Shown: positions 42,888 through 51,427 of the stretch, piece by piece
How positions within the stretch are numbered: the first letter of the stretch is position 1
Layout: the number at the start of each line of letters is the position of its first letter
Origin: Paenibacillus sp. FSL R5-0912
GTDB taxonomy: Bacteria; Bacillota; Bacilli; Paenibacillales; Paenibacillaceae
Length of the DNA: 64,000 bases
Reading direction: 5' to 3'
Assembly (NCBI RefSeq): GCF_000758605.1
Contig: NZ_CP009282.1
Span: 6,262,001 to 6,326,000 of the forward strand
Program-made: the position numbers and the translations under genes
The notes under the pieces: model-generated
The model's input: only the letters and a program-made list of their open reading frames with translations
Databases searched by the model: none
Told to the model about the DNA's origin: nothing

Positions 42888-44813
42888 TCAGTTCAGCTTC
42901 CAAAGAGCCGGTGTAGTAGAGGGCTCCCAGCTTACCAGCGAGGTATGTGCCTGCAGACAGGTGTACGATTTCCCGCTGTAGGTTACAACATCACCCGCTT
43001 TATAAGCAATTCCGGCAGCCCAGGCTGAGGCACCCGGGGTTGCCGTCACCACAGGTGTGGCGGTTGGTACCGCTGTCGGCGTAGCCGAAGGACTTACAGT
43101 AGGAGTGGCTGTAGCAGAAGGCTGCGGCGTAGTGTTGCCGCAAGTGCCGATAACCCTCCAGACTCCGAAGGCACCGCTGAGATCCGGCCGGTCGCCCTGC
43201 GTCCACCACTGGGCTTGATAGAGCAGTCCGCCGTAGGAGGCCTGCTGTCCTTGAGTGTAGACAGCGGTTGAATTCCAAGCCGCTGCCGTACATTGGCCTG
43301 GCGTTGCAGTAGGTGCAACTGTTGCAGTCGGTGTGGCACTCGGCTTGACCGTTGCCGTAGGTGTAGGCGATGGGGTTGCACTCGGTGTTGCCGATGGTTT
43401 CACTGTAGCTGTTGGCGTAGGGCTTGGCGTTGCCGATGGCGTTGGTGAAGGAGTCACCACTCCGCCGCCAAGATCAGCGCTTAGCTTCGTCTGCAGTGTC
43501 CGGTTACGATCGCCGCTGGTCTCCCAGAACATGGCTCCGGCAAGGCCTTTGGATTTCAGATAAGTTGTTTTGTAGCCGATGGATTCTACATCATCATAGC
43601 TTATAAATGTCTGGTTTGAAGGATTATAAAGATAAGGAACCTTGGAAGTATTGTTCCAGTAGCGGGTATAGCCGTTCTTATTGATATAGTTGGCTTCCAG
43701 ATCACTGAAATCATAATTTCCCTTCTCCCAGGTGCCTGTGGAGGAGATTCCCGCCGAGACCTGGTACTGGCCATTCCCCGCAGCCGGAGCACCGCCCCAG
43801 CCTCTGCCGTAGAACGGCATGCCAAGCACCAGTTTGTTTGCCGGCACGCCGGCACTCAGATAGCTGGTAACCGCTTTGTCGATATTGTAATTCGCCGGTT
43901 CGGTCAGCCCCGAGGAGGCTGCAGCCGGATCATAGTAGAGCGGCGCGTTATGGCCGGTAGTCGTGTTCCAGCTTCCGTTGAAGTCATAGGTCATGATATT
44001 AATCCAGTCCACCACTGCTGCGATTCCGCTAAGGTTATTGTTCTGGATATAAGCTGGTCCTGCGCCGGAAGCGATGGTGAGAAGATACGTTTTGCCATCG
44101 GCAGTTCCTGCAGCATTCAGCTTCTCGCGGATCTTCTGCAGCAGCAGAACATAGTTCTGTTTATCCTCTGCACGGTAGCTGTTGCCCGCCAATCCTCCGC
44201 TGACCGGGTATTCCCAGTCCAGATCGACGCCGTCCATCTTGTATTTGCGGATGAAATCTACGGCGGAATTGGCGAATACCTCACGGGTCGCTGCAGTCGC
44301 AGCTACATCCGAGAAGCGGTTCGACCATGTCCAGCCGCCGACGGAGATGACTGTCTTCAGGTTCGGATTCTTCTCCTTCAGCTTCCAGAGCTGCTTCAGG
44401 TTACCCTTGATCGGGTCATCCCATTTATCATCGCCGAAGCTTTTCTGGGCATCGATCCAGGGATCACCCAGCACAATGGTGCCGTTCGGGACGCTAATTG
44501 TCTGGCCTTGCTCGTTCTGACAGGACCAGGTTACCGGATTCGGACCGGTTGGGTCTGGATTGCCATGTATCCCGTTCCAGCAAATATCCGCAAACGCATA
44601 GTTGATTACATTCATTTTATTAGGATCAATATCCGTTACATTATACGCCCGCCCGTAAGCGGCCCAGGAAGCATAGTACCCGACAAGCTTGTAATCCGAA
44701 GCTGCATTAGCCGTTCTGGTATTTGTACCGAAAGCCGAAAAAAGAGCAAGGAAAAGAACTGCCGCCAAGCCAAGTACAAAGGGTTTACGAGATTTACTTT
44801 TGATAAAGACCAT
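42888..44813 (-). CDS. Secreted GH18 chitinase with two carbohydrate-binding domains
   Basis: About 641 residues. Signal peptide cleaved after TANA; GH18 catalytic domain to about residue 450, with the catalytic motif DGVDLDWE (D-x-x-D-x-D-x-E) and substrate-binding strand SVGGW. Then a Pro/Thr/Ser/Val linker of about 57 residues, a CBM5/12-type domain beginning CTAAAWNSTAVYTQG with YQAQWWTQGD, a second Pro/Thr-rich linker and another CBM5/12 domain (WAAGIAYKAGDVVTYSGKSY). It degrades chitin outside the cell. GGGAGG precedes the ATG at 44813. Confidence 0.95.
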   Translation of the reverse strand: MVFIKSKSRKPFVLGLAAVLFLALFSAFGTNTRTANAASDYKLVGYYASWAAYGRAYNVTDIDPNKMNVINYAFADICWNGIHGNPDPTGPNPVTWSCQNEQGQTISVPNGTIVLGDPWIDAQKSFGDDKWDDPIKGNLKQLWKLKEKNPNLKTVISVGGWTWSNRFSDVAATAATREVFANSAVDFIRKYKMDGVDLDWEYPVSGGLAGNSYRAEDKQNYVLLLQKIREKLNAAGTADGKTYLLTIASGAGPAYIQNNNLSGIAAVVDWINIMTYDFNGSWNTTTGHNAPLYYDPAAASSGLTEPANYNIDKAVTSYLSAGVPANKLVLGMPFYGRGWGGAPAAGNGQYQVSAGISSTGTWEKGNYDFSDLEANYINKNGYTRYWNNTSKVPYLYNPSNQTFISYDDVESIGYKTTYLKSKGLAGAMFWETSGDRNRTLQTKLSADLGGGVVTPSPTPSATPSPTPTATVKPSATPSATPSPTPTATVKPSATPTATVAPTATPGQCTAAAWNSTAVYTQGQQASYGGLLYQAQWWTQGDRPDLSGAFGVWRVIGTCGNTTPQPSATATPTVSPSATPTAVPTATPVVTATPGASAWAAGIAYKAGDVVTYSGKSYTCLQAHTSLVSWEPSTTPALWKLN

Positions 44814-45210
44814 TTCGTTATTACCTCCCCGGTTCAATGCGTTACCCAACACAAAGCTTCAGCACTCACCTCCCGGACCCTATTGACCCACACCCTGTTA
44901 ATCTATTAAATACATAACTAGCAGGCTGAAAGCTATACTCCAGCCCAAAAAAAACGCAGCTAAGCTGCATACCTGCGGATCTCGTGCTCTCTTGAAGGGT
45001 GCGTACCTGTAACTATGGCTTATGCTTGTGTAGTAAGTTTTGCGTCATTCAGCTAGGCTGCCTCTGTTTGCAAAACTTGTGAAAGGAATGGGGTAGCGGA
45101 AGAATGCAGAATGTTCGAAAGGGGTGAAGTCAACTCTTATTCTCATACAAAGCACGCCGCTGCGCCAGGGGGAAATTTCCATACTGAGGGGGATTATCAT
45201 CTAATTTCCA
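44814..45210. other. Intergenic region between chitinase and rdgB
   Basis: No protein gene seen; a 134-codon ORF on the plus strand overlaps the rdgB gene and lacks family features. The minus strand has a short terminator-like element at 44945-44965 (GCAGC-TTA-GCTGC followed by eight T) that does not belong to a known gene, so a small RNA between it and the rdgB terminator is conceivable. A copy of the AAGTTTTGCG motif lies near 45035. Confidence 0.4.
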
Positions 45211-45263
45211 TAAAAAAATCCGGAAGCCCCGTGCATGTTACGCATGCATGGAGGCTTCCGGAT
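45211..45263 (-). terminator. Terminator of the gerM-rph-rdgB operon
   Basis: A long stem whose outer part is ATCCGGAAGCC/GGCTTCCGGAT, with the inner GTGCATG/CATGCAT arms, followed on the minus strand by TTTTTTTATG. Confidence 0.9.
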
Positions 45264-45275
45264 AAGTTGCGGCTT

Positions 45276-45917
45276 CTAGTTCACGTCTCGCTGCGCGGCA
45301 GCAAGCTTCTCCGTCAGCAGGCGCAGTGCCGCGCCCCGGTGGCTGACCGCCTGCTTGTCTTCCAGGGTCAGCTCCGCCATCGTCTTCTCAAACTGCGGAA
45401 GATAGAAGAGCGGATCATAGCCGAAACCGCCGCCGCCCGCAGGCTCCGAGGTAATCCAGCCTTCCACTGTTCCTTCCGCCGTCAGCTCGCGCCCGTCCGC
45501 CGGATCATACAGTGACAGCGCACAGACGAAACGGGCCGGACTGAGCAGCGGCTGGCCGGTATCCTCACCCTGCTTCAGCCTCTCCAGCTCGCTCAGCAGC
45601 TTCAGGTTGTTCGCTTCATCATCTGCAGGCTCCCCGGCGTAGCGGGCCGAGTATACTCCCGGACTGCCGTCCAGCGCTTCCACGCATAGACCGGAATCAT
45701 CCGCGAGCACCGGAAATCCGAGTGCATCCCCTACCGCCCGGGATTTTTTGAAGGCATTCTCGGCAAAAGTCACCCCGTCCTCCACCACATCCGGCAGATC
45801 CGGGTAATCGAATATGCTTTTGACGGTGAGTCCAAGGGGAGCAAAAGCGTGCTGGAACTCCCGCACCTTGCCTTTATTCTTCGTCGCGACAATCAGAATC
45901 CCGCTGCCGGACTTCAT
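45276..45917 (-). CDS. rdgB: XTP/dITP diphosphatase (RdgB/HAM1)
   Basis: House-cleaning nucleotidase that hydrolyses non-canonical purine triphosphates to monophosphates. 213 residues. Family motifs: VATKNKGKVREF near residue 9, SRAVGDALGFPVLADDSGL near 65, GGFGYDPLF near 163 and the final SHRGAALR. Start at 45917 with AGAGGTG upstream and only a one-base gap after rph. Follows gerM and rph as in Bacillus subtilis (gerM-rph-ysnA). Confidence 0.95.
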   Translation of the reverse strand: MKSGSGILIVATKNKGKVREFQHAFAPLGLTVKSIFDYPDLPDVVEDGVTFAENAFKKSRAVGDALGFPVLADDSGLCVEALDGSPGVYSARYAGEPADDEANNLKLLSELERLKQGEDTGQPLLSPARFVCALSLYDPADGRELTAEGTVEGWITSEPAGGGGFGYDPLFYLPQFEKTMAELTLEDKQAVSHRGAALRLLTEKLAAAQRDVN

Positions 45918-45918
45918 A

Positions 45919-46677
45919 TTACACCTCTTGGCCAGACTGGCCGGAAGGAATTTTGAGCGCAATCGGGCCCAGCACTTCTTGTTGAACGGCGATCAGCTCG
46001 TAGATCCCCTTCTCGCCCAGACCCAGCAGCTGGTCAAGCTCCTGGCGTGTAAACGGCCGCTCTTCGCCGGTACCCTGCACTTCAACAAACGCACCGCCGC
46101 CGGTCATAACCACATTCATATCAACCTTCGCCTTGGAATCCTCTTCATAGTTCAGATCGAGCAGCGTTCTGTCGCCGACGACACCGACGCTGATCGCCGC
46201 CAAGTAATCCGTAATCGGAAATACCGCCAGCTTGTGCTGCAGCGCAAGCTTATTAATGGCAAAGGCCATCGCTACAAAAGCGCCCGTAATCGAAGCTGTC
46301 CGTGTCCCCCCGTCTGCCTGAATCACATCGCAATCCAGCGTAATACTGCGTTCGCCCAGCGCCTGCAGATTCACTACGGAACGCAGTGCCCGTCCGATCA
46401 GACGCTGAATTTCCATCGTCCGCCCGGTAAGCTTGCCGCGTGCTGCTTCGCGCTGGTTACGGGTCTGGGTGGCCCGGGGAAGCATGGAATATTCGGCAGT
46501 GACCCAGCCTTTGCCTTGTCCTTTCAGAAACGGCGGAACTTTCTCATCCACGGTTGCCGTGCAGATGACTTTGGTATCTCCCATCTCAATAATGACAGAG
46601 CCCTCTGCATATTTATTGGTCCCAGTGGTTATCGTCAGCGGCCGGAGCTGGTCTTCTTGGCGCCCGTTTGATCTCAT
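45919..46677 (-). CDS. rph: Ribonuclease PH
   Basis: Phosphorolytic 3'-5' exoribonuclease trimming tRNA precursors. 252 residues. MRSNGRQEDQLRPLTITTG start, phosphate-binding segment near GKLTGRTMEIQRLIGRALRS, and DCDVIQADGGTRTASITGA in the catalytic core. RBS GTAGGAGGC upstream. Central gene of the gerM-rph-rdgB operon. Full length, no oddities. Confidence 0.97.
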   Translation of the reverse strand: MRSNGRQEDQLRPLTITTGTNKYAEGSVIIEMGDTKVICTATVDEKVPPFLKGQGKGWVTAEYSMLPRATQTRNQREAARGKLTGRTMEIQRLIGRALRSVVNLQALGERSITLDCDVIQADGGTRTASITGAFVAMAFAINKLALQHKLAVFPITDYLAAISVGVVGDRTLLDLNYEEDSKAKVDMNVVMTGGGAFVEVQGTGEERPFTRQELDQLLGLGEKGIYELIAVQQEVLGPIALKIPSGQSGQEV

Positions 46678-46753
46678 CTTTTCTGCCTCCTACATCGTAT
46701 AGCCCTAAGTTTGTGTGTACACGAATCCATCCCTTATCTTTTACGCAGAAACG

Positions 46754-46784
46754 GGTGCCGTCCTCTGCTTCAGAGAACGGCACC
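46754..46784 (-). terminator. Hairpin between gerM and rph
   Basis: Stem GGTGCCGT-CTCT/AGAG-ACGGCACC around a CTT-type loop, with only a weak T tail. It could reduce read-through from gerM or stabilise mRNA. Confidence 0.5.
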
Positions 46785-46871
46785 GCTATTCCTGTCAAGA
46801 TATCCGGATCAATGAACCTTTATTCTATCAAAGAGTAGGCACAAAAGCATCTTTTAAGCATGCATATCCTT

Positions 46872-47996
46872 CTACAGCGGCAGCTCGTTCACATATTCCG
46901 GTGCCGAGACCGGCTGGCCGTAATCGACATTATTGGTTCCCGTAACTGTTTCTTTACCGTTCAGGCGGATCTGCACCAGGGCATCGTCCGTATTCTGTGC
47001 AACCGTCAGCACGACCGATTCGAGCATTTCCTCAGGTACGCTTGTGCTGCCTTCGAACATCTCATCCTTCAGGGAAACGGTAACTACCCCATTCTGGCCT
47101 GCTTCCACGGAATCAACCACCGTGCCCTGCGTCATGACCATTTCCAGGCCATTCTCGGACTGTGGACCGGCAATCAGCTCGTTCAGAGCTGCCTTCACCG
47201 AATCTCCCCCTGCGGGTACAAAGCGCGTAACCGGAACATAATACTGGTGAATGCCATCCGGCGAAGCAGCAGAGAAGTAGACGGTCACTGCGCTGGAGTT
47301 CATCATGAGCGCACTCTGCTTCGGCAGGTTAATGCCCATGGCGCGGGACAGCGGCCGATCCAACGGAGTACCCTGCAGCGGCATTTCGGTAAGCTTTTTG
47401 CCATCGACCCAGAGCTGTACGCCCTGGATGTCTTCCTGACCCGTCAGGGTCCAAGTGACTGCCTCCAGAATTTTGCGTTCATCCGCCGGATCATAGTCAT
47501 TGAATGCCGAGTTGAATTCAACGATGGCCACCTTATCCTGGCCGATAGATACATTGTTCACTTCCGTCCCTGCGGGCAGTACACCCTGGAAGCCTTCAGG
47601 CAGTACAGATTTGTATGCCCCCTTGCTGACTAGCGCAGTAAGAGAATCCTCCAGCATTGCTGTGCCCCCCCCCTGCGGAAGGGCCAGAGACACCGGTGCC
47701 AGCAGGCCGTGCTGATCCTCCAGGAATACGGTTGTCCGTTCTCCAGCCGCAGCGGAGGCTGCCGCATCTTTAACCCCTGCTGCGAGATCACTCTCATCCA
47801 GCGAGACCGGTCCCAGCACCCCGGTGTCGAGTGTGCCCTCTCCGCTGACCTGCAGCATTTGTGCTTCAACTTCACCCGGAGGCGGGTCTACCGCTGCCGA
47901 TTCCGAACCGAACAGACTGCAGCCCGAGAGCATAATCGGAACGGCCAGCAGGCAAGCCGCGGAAACCCCGCGGATGTGTTTCATAGGCTTATTCAA
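46872..47996 (-). CDS. gerM: GerM-type spore lipoprotein with two GerMN domains
   Basis: 374 residues. Signal peptide with lipobox MLSGC. Two repeated GerMN domains, roughly residues 85-215 and 230-360, each with the Asn/Val beta pattern and the phrase VNNVSIGQDKVAIVEFNSAF or its counterpart GVVTVSLKDEMFEG. GerM in Bacillus is needed in the engulfed forespore to anchor the SpoIIIAH-SpoIIQ channel. The start looks like TTG (47996) with AAAGGGG upstream. First gene of the operon before rph and rdgB. Confidence 0.88.
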   Translation of the reverse strand: MNKPMKHIRGVSAACLLAVPIMLSGCSLFGSESAAVDPPPGEVEAQMLQVSGEGTLDTGVLGPVSLDESDLAAGVKDAAASAAAGERTTVFLEDQHGLLAPVSLALPQGGGTAMLEDSLTALVSKGAYKSVLPEGFQGVLPAGTEVNNVSIGQDKVAIVEFNSAFNDYDPADERKILEAVTWTLTGQEDIQGVQLWVDGKKLTEMPLQGTPLDRPLSRAMGINLPKQSALMMNSSAVTVYFSAASPDGIHQYYVPVTRFVPAGGDSVKAALNELIAGPQSENGLEMVMTQGTVVDSVEAGQNGVVTVSLKDEMFEGSTSVPEEMLESVVLTVAQNTDDALVQIRLNGKETVTGTNNVDYGQPVSAPEYVNELPL

Positions 47997-48245
47997 TCTT
48001 CATTACCCCTTTCAACGCTAAGATCAGTTTGTACTGCTATGTATACGAGCCCTTAGTCCAAAAAATAACAACAGCTTATCCTAAATTGCAGAAGTTCTGT
48101 CCGGGTGGACAGATGCAGCCAAAGTCCGGACCGATACGGCCAGACACAGCTCACGAATCCGCTCGGTTCTGGACATCAGCCTGCCGCTTGCGTACAATTT
48201 AGTACAAACAGCTATCCTAATTGACTTACGAATGGAGGATTTCTC

Positions 48246-48845
48246 ATGACTGATGCCAAAATCCCTTACAGCCTCAACAGCAAAGCTGTCGCCGAAGCCA
48301 CCCGGTACTGGCTGCAGAAACGCGGGGTAACCATACTTGAGATTGCCGAGCTTGTCATGCTGCTGCAAAAGAAGTATTATCCGAACCTGACCATGGAGGA
48401 ATGCGTTCATAATGTGGAGATGGTACTGAGCAAAAGGGAGGTGCAGAATGCGGTCCTGACCGGTATCCAGCTTGATGTACTGGCTGAGGAAGGCAAGCTG
48501 TTCGCTCCCCTGCAGGATATGATTGAGAATGATGAAGGGCTGTACGGGGTAGATGAGATTCTGGCGTTCTCCATCGTGAATGTATATGGCAGCATCGGCT
48601 TCACCAACTACGGCTATGTGGACAAGCTTAAGCCCGGAGTGCTGGAGCGGCTGAATGACAAGACGACCGGCCAAATCCACACGTATCTGGATGACATCGT
48701 AGGTGCCGTGGCCGCAGCTGCCAGCAGCCGCATTGCCCACCGGAAGCAGGCAGAACGTGAACAGGAGCTTGGGCTGCCCCATGCGCCGGAAGATGTTGAA
48801 GAAGCCGCGCGGAGAAAGGTTCAGGAGAGTGAGGAGCCGGAGTAA
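48246..48845 (+). CDS. Phosphatidylglycerophosphatase A-like protein (YutG family)
   Basis: 199 residues. The N-terminal ~165 residues match the PgpA-like fold, with ILEIAELVMLLQKKYYP at the start and a GSIGFTNYGYVDKLKPG stretch; the end is a charged Glu/Lys tail. In Bacillus subtilis the YutG-type protein has PGP phosphatase activity in phosphatidylglycerol synthesis. No membrane helices. RBS GGAGG at ideal spacing. It is followed after 43 bases by a hypothetical gene. Confidence 0.85.
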   Translation: MTDAKIPYSLNSKAVAEATRYWLQKRGVTILEIAELVMLLQKKYYPNLTMEECVHNVEMVLSKREVQNAVLTGIQLDVLAEEGKLFAPLQDMIENDEGLYGVDEILAFSIVNVYGSIGFTNYGYVDKLKPGVLERLNDKTTGQIHTYLDDIVGAVAAAASSRIAHRKQAEREQELGLPHAPEDVEEAARRKVQESEEPE

Positions 48846-48888
48846 GACGATATTATATTGATTTTATTTTGAAAGGTGCGAAGTATGA

Positions 48889-49710
48889 ATGACCTATTCG
48901 TTTGTAGTTGAGCCTGTGTCTGTTCTTGACTTTGACAGTGAAGATGAACTGATTGACCGGTGTAAGGAATGGAATCTCCTGCCCGCTACAGCCACCCGGG
49001 TCAAAACTTATCAGTATAAAAGAAACGGCCTGACATTGCCCGTAGAAATTGTAGGGTACGTGGACAGTCAGACCGTGGTGATACAGTTTGAGAATAAACA
49101 GCAGCACTGCATACATCCCGCTTATCTGAAAGAAATGCAGACCGCCGCCTTTGGACAACGCACGATAGCGCCAGCTGAAGCTGCTAAGGCGGAAGACTCC
49201 GCAGAGATGCCGGAAGAGACTCCGCCAGCGGAGAACATCCCGGAAGAGCAGGCAAGCCCGGCAGGACCGGAAGCAGAAGCAGCAATCGGGGAGATTCCGT
49301 CTGCGCCGGACAGCACAGATTCAGCAAAGCAAGAGACACCGGTAGCTCCGCAGAAAAAAGCAGCCGCCTCCAAAAAGAAAGCCGCTGTCCAGCTGCCTGA
49401 AGACAAGCTCGTGATTACCGCTAGGGTCAAAGAGTTCACAACCGTCCCCAATCATTTCTCGGACAACGATGATGAAGTTATTATATACGAAGCCGTTTCG
49501 GTAGAAGGCCATGACCTGGCGATTGAGGAGGTCTGGTCCAGCCATAGCGCAACGCTGAAGAAGCTGGAGCTTAATACCGGAGATAAAGTATCCTTCGAAG
49601 CCAAAATCGTTGCCAAGAAGCTCTCGCAGCATCCGGTTAAATATAAGGTCAACAACCCGTCCAAAATGAAAAAAATCGATCCGGCTTTGCTTACTGAGGA
49701 TTTACAGTGA
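48889..49710 (+). CDS. Hypothetical protein with Ala/Pro/Glu-rich linker
   Basis: 273 residues in three parts: an N-terminal beta-rich domain (about residues 1-85; SFVVEPVSVLDFDSEDEL), a low-complexity linker of about 90 residues rich in Ala, Glu, Pro and ending in a Lys cluster, and a C-terminal beta-rich domain (about 180-270; KLVITARVKEFTTVPNH) whose pattern is compatible with an OB fold. The Lys cluster and possible OB fold hint at nucleic-acid binding, but this is a guess. The ATG at 48889 overlaps another ATG four bases earlier that opens only an 8-codon ORF. Confidence 0.7.
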   Translation: MTYSFVVEPVSVLDFDSEDELIDRCKEWNLLPATATRVKTYQYKRNGLTLPVEIVGYVDSQTVVIQFENKQQHCIHPAYLKEMQTAAFGQRTIAPAEAAKAEDSAEMPEETPPAENIPEEQASPAGPEAEAAIGEIPSAPDSTDSAKQETPVAPQKKAAASKKKAAVQLPEDKLVITARVKEFTTVPNHFSDNDDEVIIYEAVSVEGHDLAIEEVWSSHSATLKKLELNTGDKVSFEAKIVAKKLSQHPVKYKVNNPSKMKKIDPALLTEDLQ

Positions 49711-49849
49711 CCCGATATCCGAATTAGTCGGTATGCTTAATTGCAACTATCACTGAATTCCACTCGGAGCTACTATATCAATTGCTGCATATAAACAGCG
49801 GGATGTATTTTTTTCGGAATAATATTGCAACCTACCAGCTTCTACAGAT

Positions 49850-50422
49850 CTATTGCACAGTATCCAGCGGCCGTGGTGCCATTTGATTGCGCTCCATCAG
49901 AGCCAGAATGTCTTCGATCATTTCTTTGGCCGGGTATGGCATCGAATGAGTGATCCACCACTCCATAACACCTACTACAGCCGATGCCAGGAATTGGATC
50001 AGCATCTCTTTGTTCATCCCTCGGTTCAGTCCGCTCATGTCGATCTGCTCACTCAGACCCTGCAGCAGAATCGCATGCAGACGGGTCCTGAAGGCCGGAA
50101 CGCCTTTATTGTTAAGCAGTGTAGTGAAGACCCTTGCGTGCCGTTCCAGATATTCGGCTGTGCGCAGCAGCGCGCCTCCGGAGGCGATATGGGCGTTCTC
50201 CCCGCCGGCCAGGCAGCTCTCGCACAGCTGCTCCATTTGTGTCTCGATACACTGATCCAGCAGATCGTACTTGTCTACGTAATGGAGATAGATTGTACCT
50301 CTGCTTACATTGGCACGCGCTGCGATCTCATTTACCGTAATCTGCTCAAAGTTCTTCTCGGCCATCAGGCTGATAAAAGCCTCAAAAATAGCTTCCCGCG
50401 TTTTGCCTATACGTCTGTCCAT
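49850..50422 (-). CDS. TetR/AcrR family transcriptional regulator
   Basis: 190 residues. The helix-turn-helix is at about residues 25-50 (FEQITVNEIAARANVSRGTI, then YLHYVDKYDLLD), the rest is the helical effector domain with the TetR_C-type segment EWWITHSMPY typical of the group 33/DhaS-like regulators. ATG at 50422 with AAAGGAG 7 bases upstream. No obvious target gene is adjacent: it is flanked by a convergent hypothetical gene and a repeat field. Confidence 0.88.
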   Translation of the reverse strand: MDRRIGKTREAIFEAFISLMAEKNFEQITVNEIAARANVSRGTIYLHYVDKYDLLDQCIETQMEQLCESCLAGGENAHIASGGALLRTAEYLERHARVFTTLLNNKGVPAFRTRLHAILLQGLSEQIDMSGLNRGMNKEMLIQFLASAVVGVMEWWITHSMPYPAKEMIEDILALMERNQMAPRPLDTVQ

Positions 50423-50570
50423 ATGCTTCTCCTTTTCATCTGTCGTCCAGTTGCTTAGTTGCACTTATTATATTTAACAGATGTCAATAAATCAACAAGT
50501 GTGCATGTGACACCGTGCTATGCCCTACCACCATACTGCGCTATTGGCGCACAGCGGTTCAGCACAACGG

Positions 50571-51180
50571 GATACATTGGGCCTGGATACCTTCGCGGTA
50601 GCCTAATGTATTCGACTTTTCTGTGAAAATACGTCTGGCACTGCGATAAACGCACGGCCTACGCGGCGCACCCAGTCCAATTGTGTTCGGTTTTTCGATT
50701 ACATTTGGCCTACGCGGCGCACCCAGTCCAATTGTGTTCGGTTTTTCGATTACATTTGGCCTACGCGGCGCACCCAGTCCAATTGTGTTCGGTTTTTCGA
50801 TTACATTTGGCCTACGCGGCGCACCCAGTCCAATTGTGTTCGGTTTTCCGTTAAAATATGTTAAATAAATGAAAAGACGATGTTCTGTTTTTTAGCCACG
50901 CTGCTCATTTTCATGCTGGAGTTGTGCCTTGAAAGACATGTTTGTTTTCGCATACATTTGGCCCGATTATCTTCGAGCTGCCACATTGTATTCGATTTTT
51001 CGCATACATTGGGCCTAGATACCTTCGCGGTAGCCTAATGTATTCGATTTTTCGCATACATTTGGCCCAAATGCCCACTTCCGGCGGATTTAGAGGGATT
51101 TATACCTTTCACTTTCTCCTATCACCCGCTTCCGGTGGATTCAGAGGTACTTCTTGTTCCCACCACTCAGAGTAACTTGG
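50571..51180. repeat. Field of 51-bp-period repeats
   Basis: Four perfect or nearly perfect tandem units start at 50656, 50707, 50758 and 50809, each GGCCTACGCGGCGCACCCAG followed by TCCAATTGTGTTCGG and TTTTTCGATTACATTT. Related but different modules flank them: ACATTGGGCCT...AGCCTAATGT hairpins near 50574 and 51006, ACATTTGGCCC near 50953 and 51057, and two CTTCCGG-GGATT-AGAGG units at about 51076 and 51127, again 51 bases apart. ORFs here are open only because 51 is a multiple of three. Confidence 0.85.
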
Positions 51181-51198
51181 TACTTTTCTAACTAACAC

Positions 51199-51237
51199 CT
51201 AAAAACGGGTACCCTCCTTGGCGGATGGTGCCCGTTT
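51199..51237 (-). terminator. Terminator-like hairpin
   Basis: AAAAACGGGTACC and GGTGCCCGTTT pair around a 15-base loop, with five T on the minus-strand side. It may serve the metallo-hydrolase gene 190 bases away. Confidence 0.5.
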
Positions 51238-51427
51238 CTCTTAAGTATGCTGTATTCTGGTCGTTCTTTGGTATTGGAAGTAGTCGTAATAGTAATAGTA
51301 ATTGTAGTGGTAGAAGTAGTGGTAACAGGAAAGGGTAAGGTTCCCGCGACTGTTGTAAGAACCGCTTCAAGAGAGTCGGCAACTTACACAGATGGACTTA
51401 TGTCTGCAACAAGCATCCTATTGCAGC

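Noticed and set aside
45111..45515. 134-codon plus-strand ORF at the rdgB 3' end
   Set aside because: It runs through the rdgB terminator and antisense to rdgB, without a recognisable domain.
48885..48911. 8-codon ORF (ATG four bases before the hypothetical gene start) as a regulatory leader peptide
   Set aside because: It overlaps the true start, has no special residues and shares the same ribosome binding site; probably coincidence.
50656..50859. Possible CRISPR array
   Set aside because: The four 51-bp units are contiguous and identical with no unique spacers, and no cas genes are in the window.
50683..51175. Repetitive ORFs in the 51-bp array
   Set aside because: Open frames follow from the 51-bp period; no ribosome binding site and the same DNA modules occur outside any frame.
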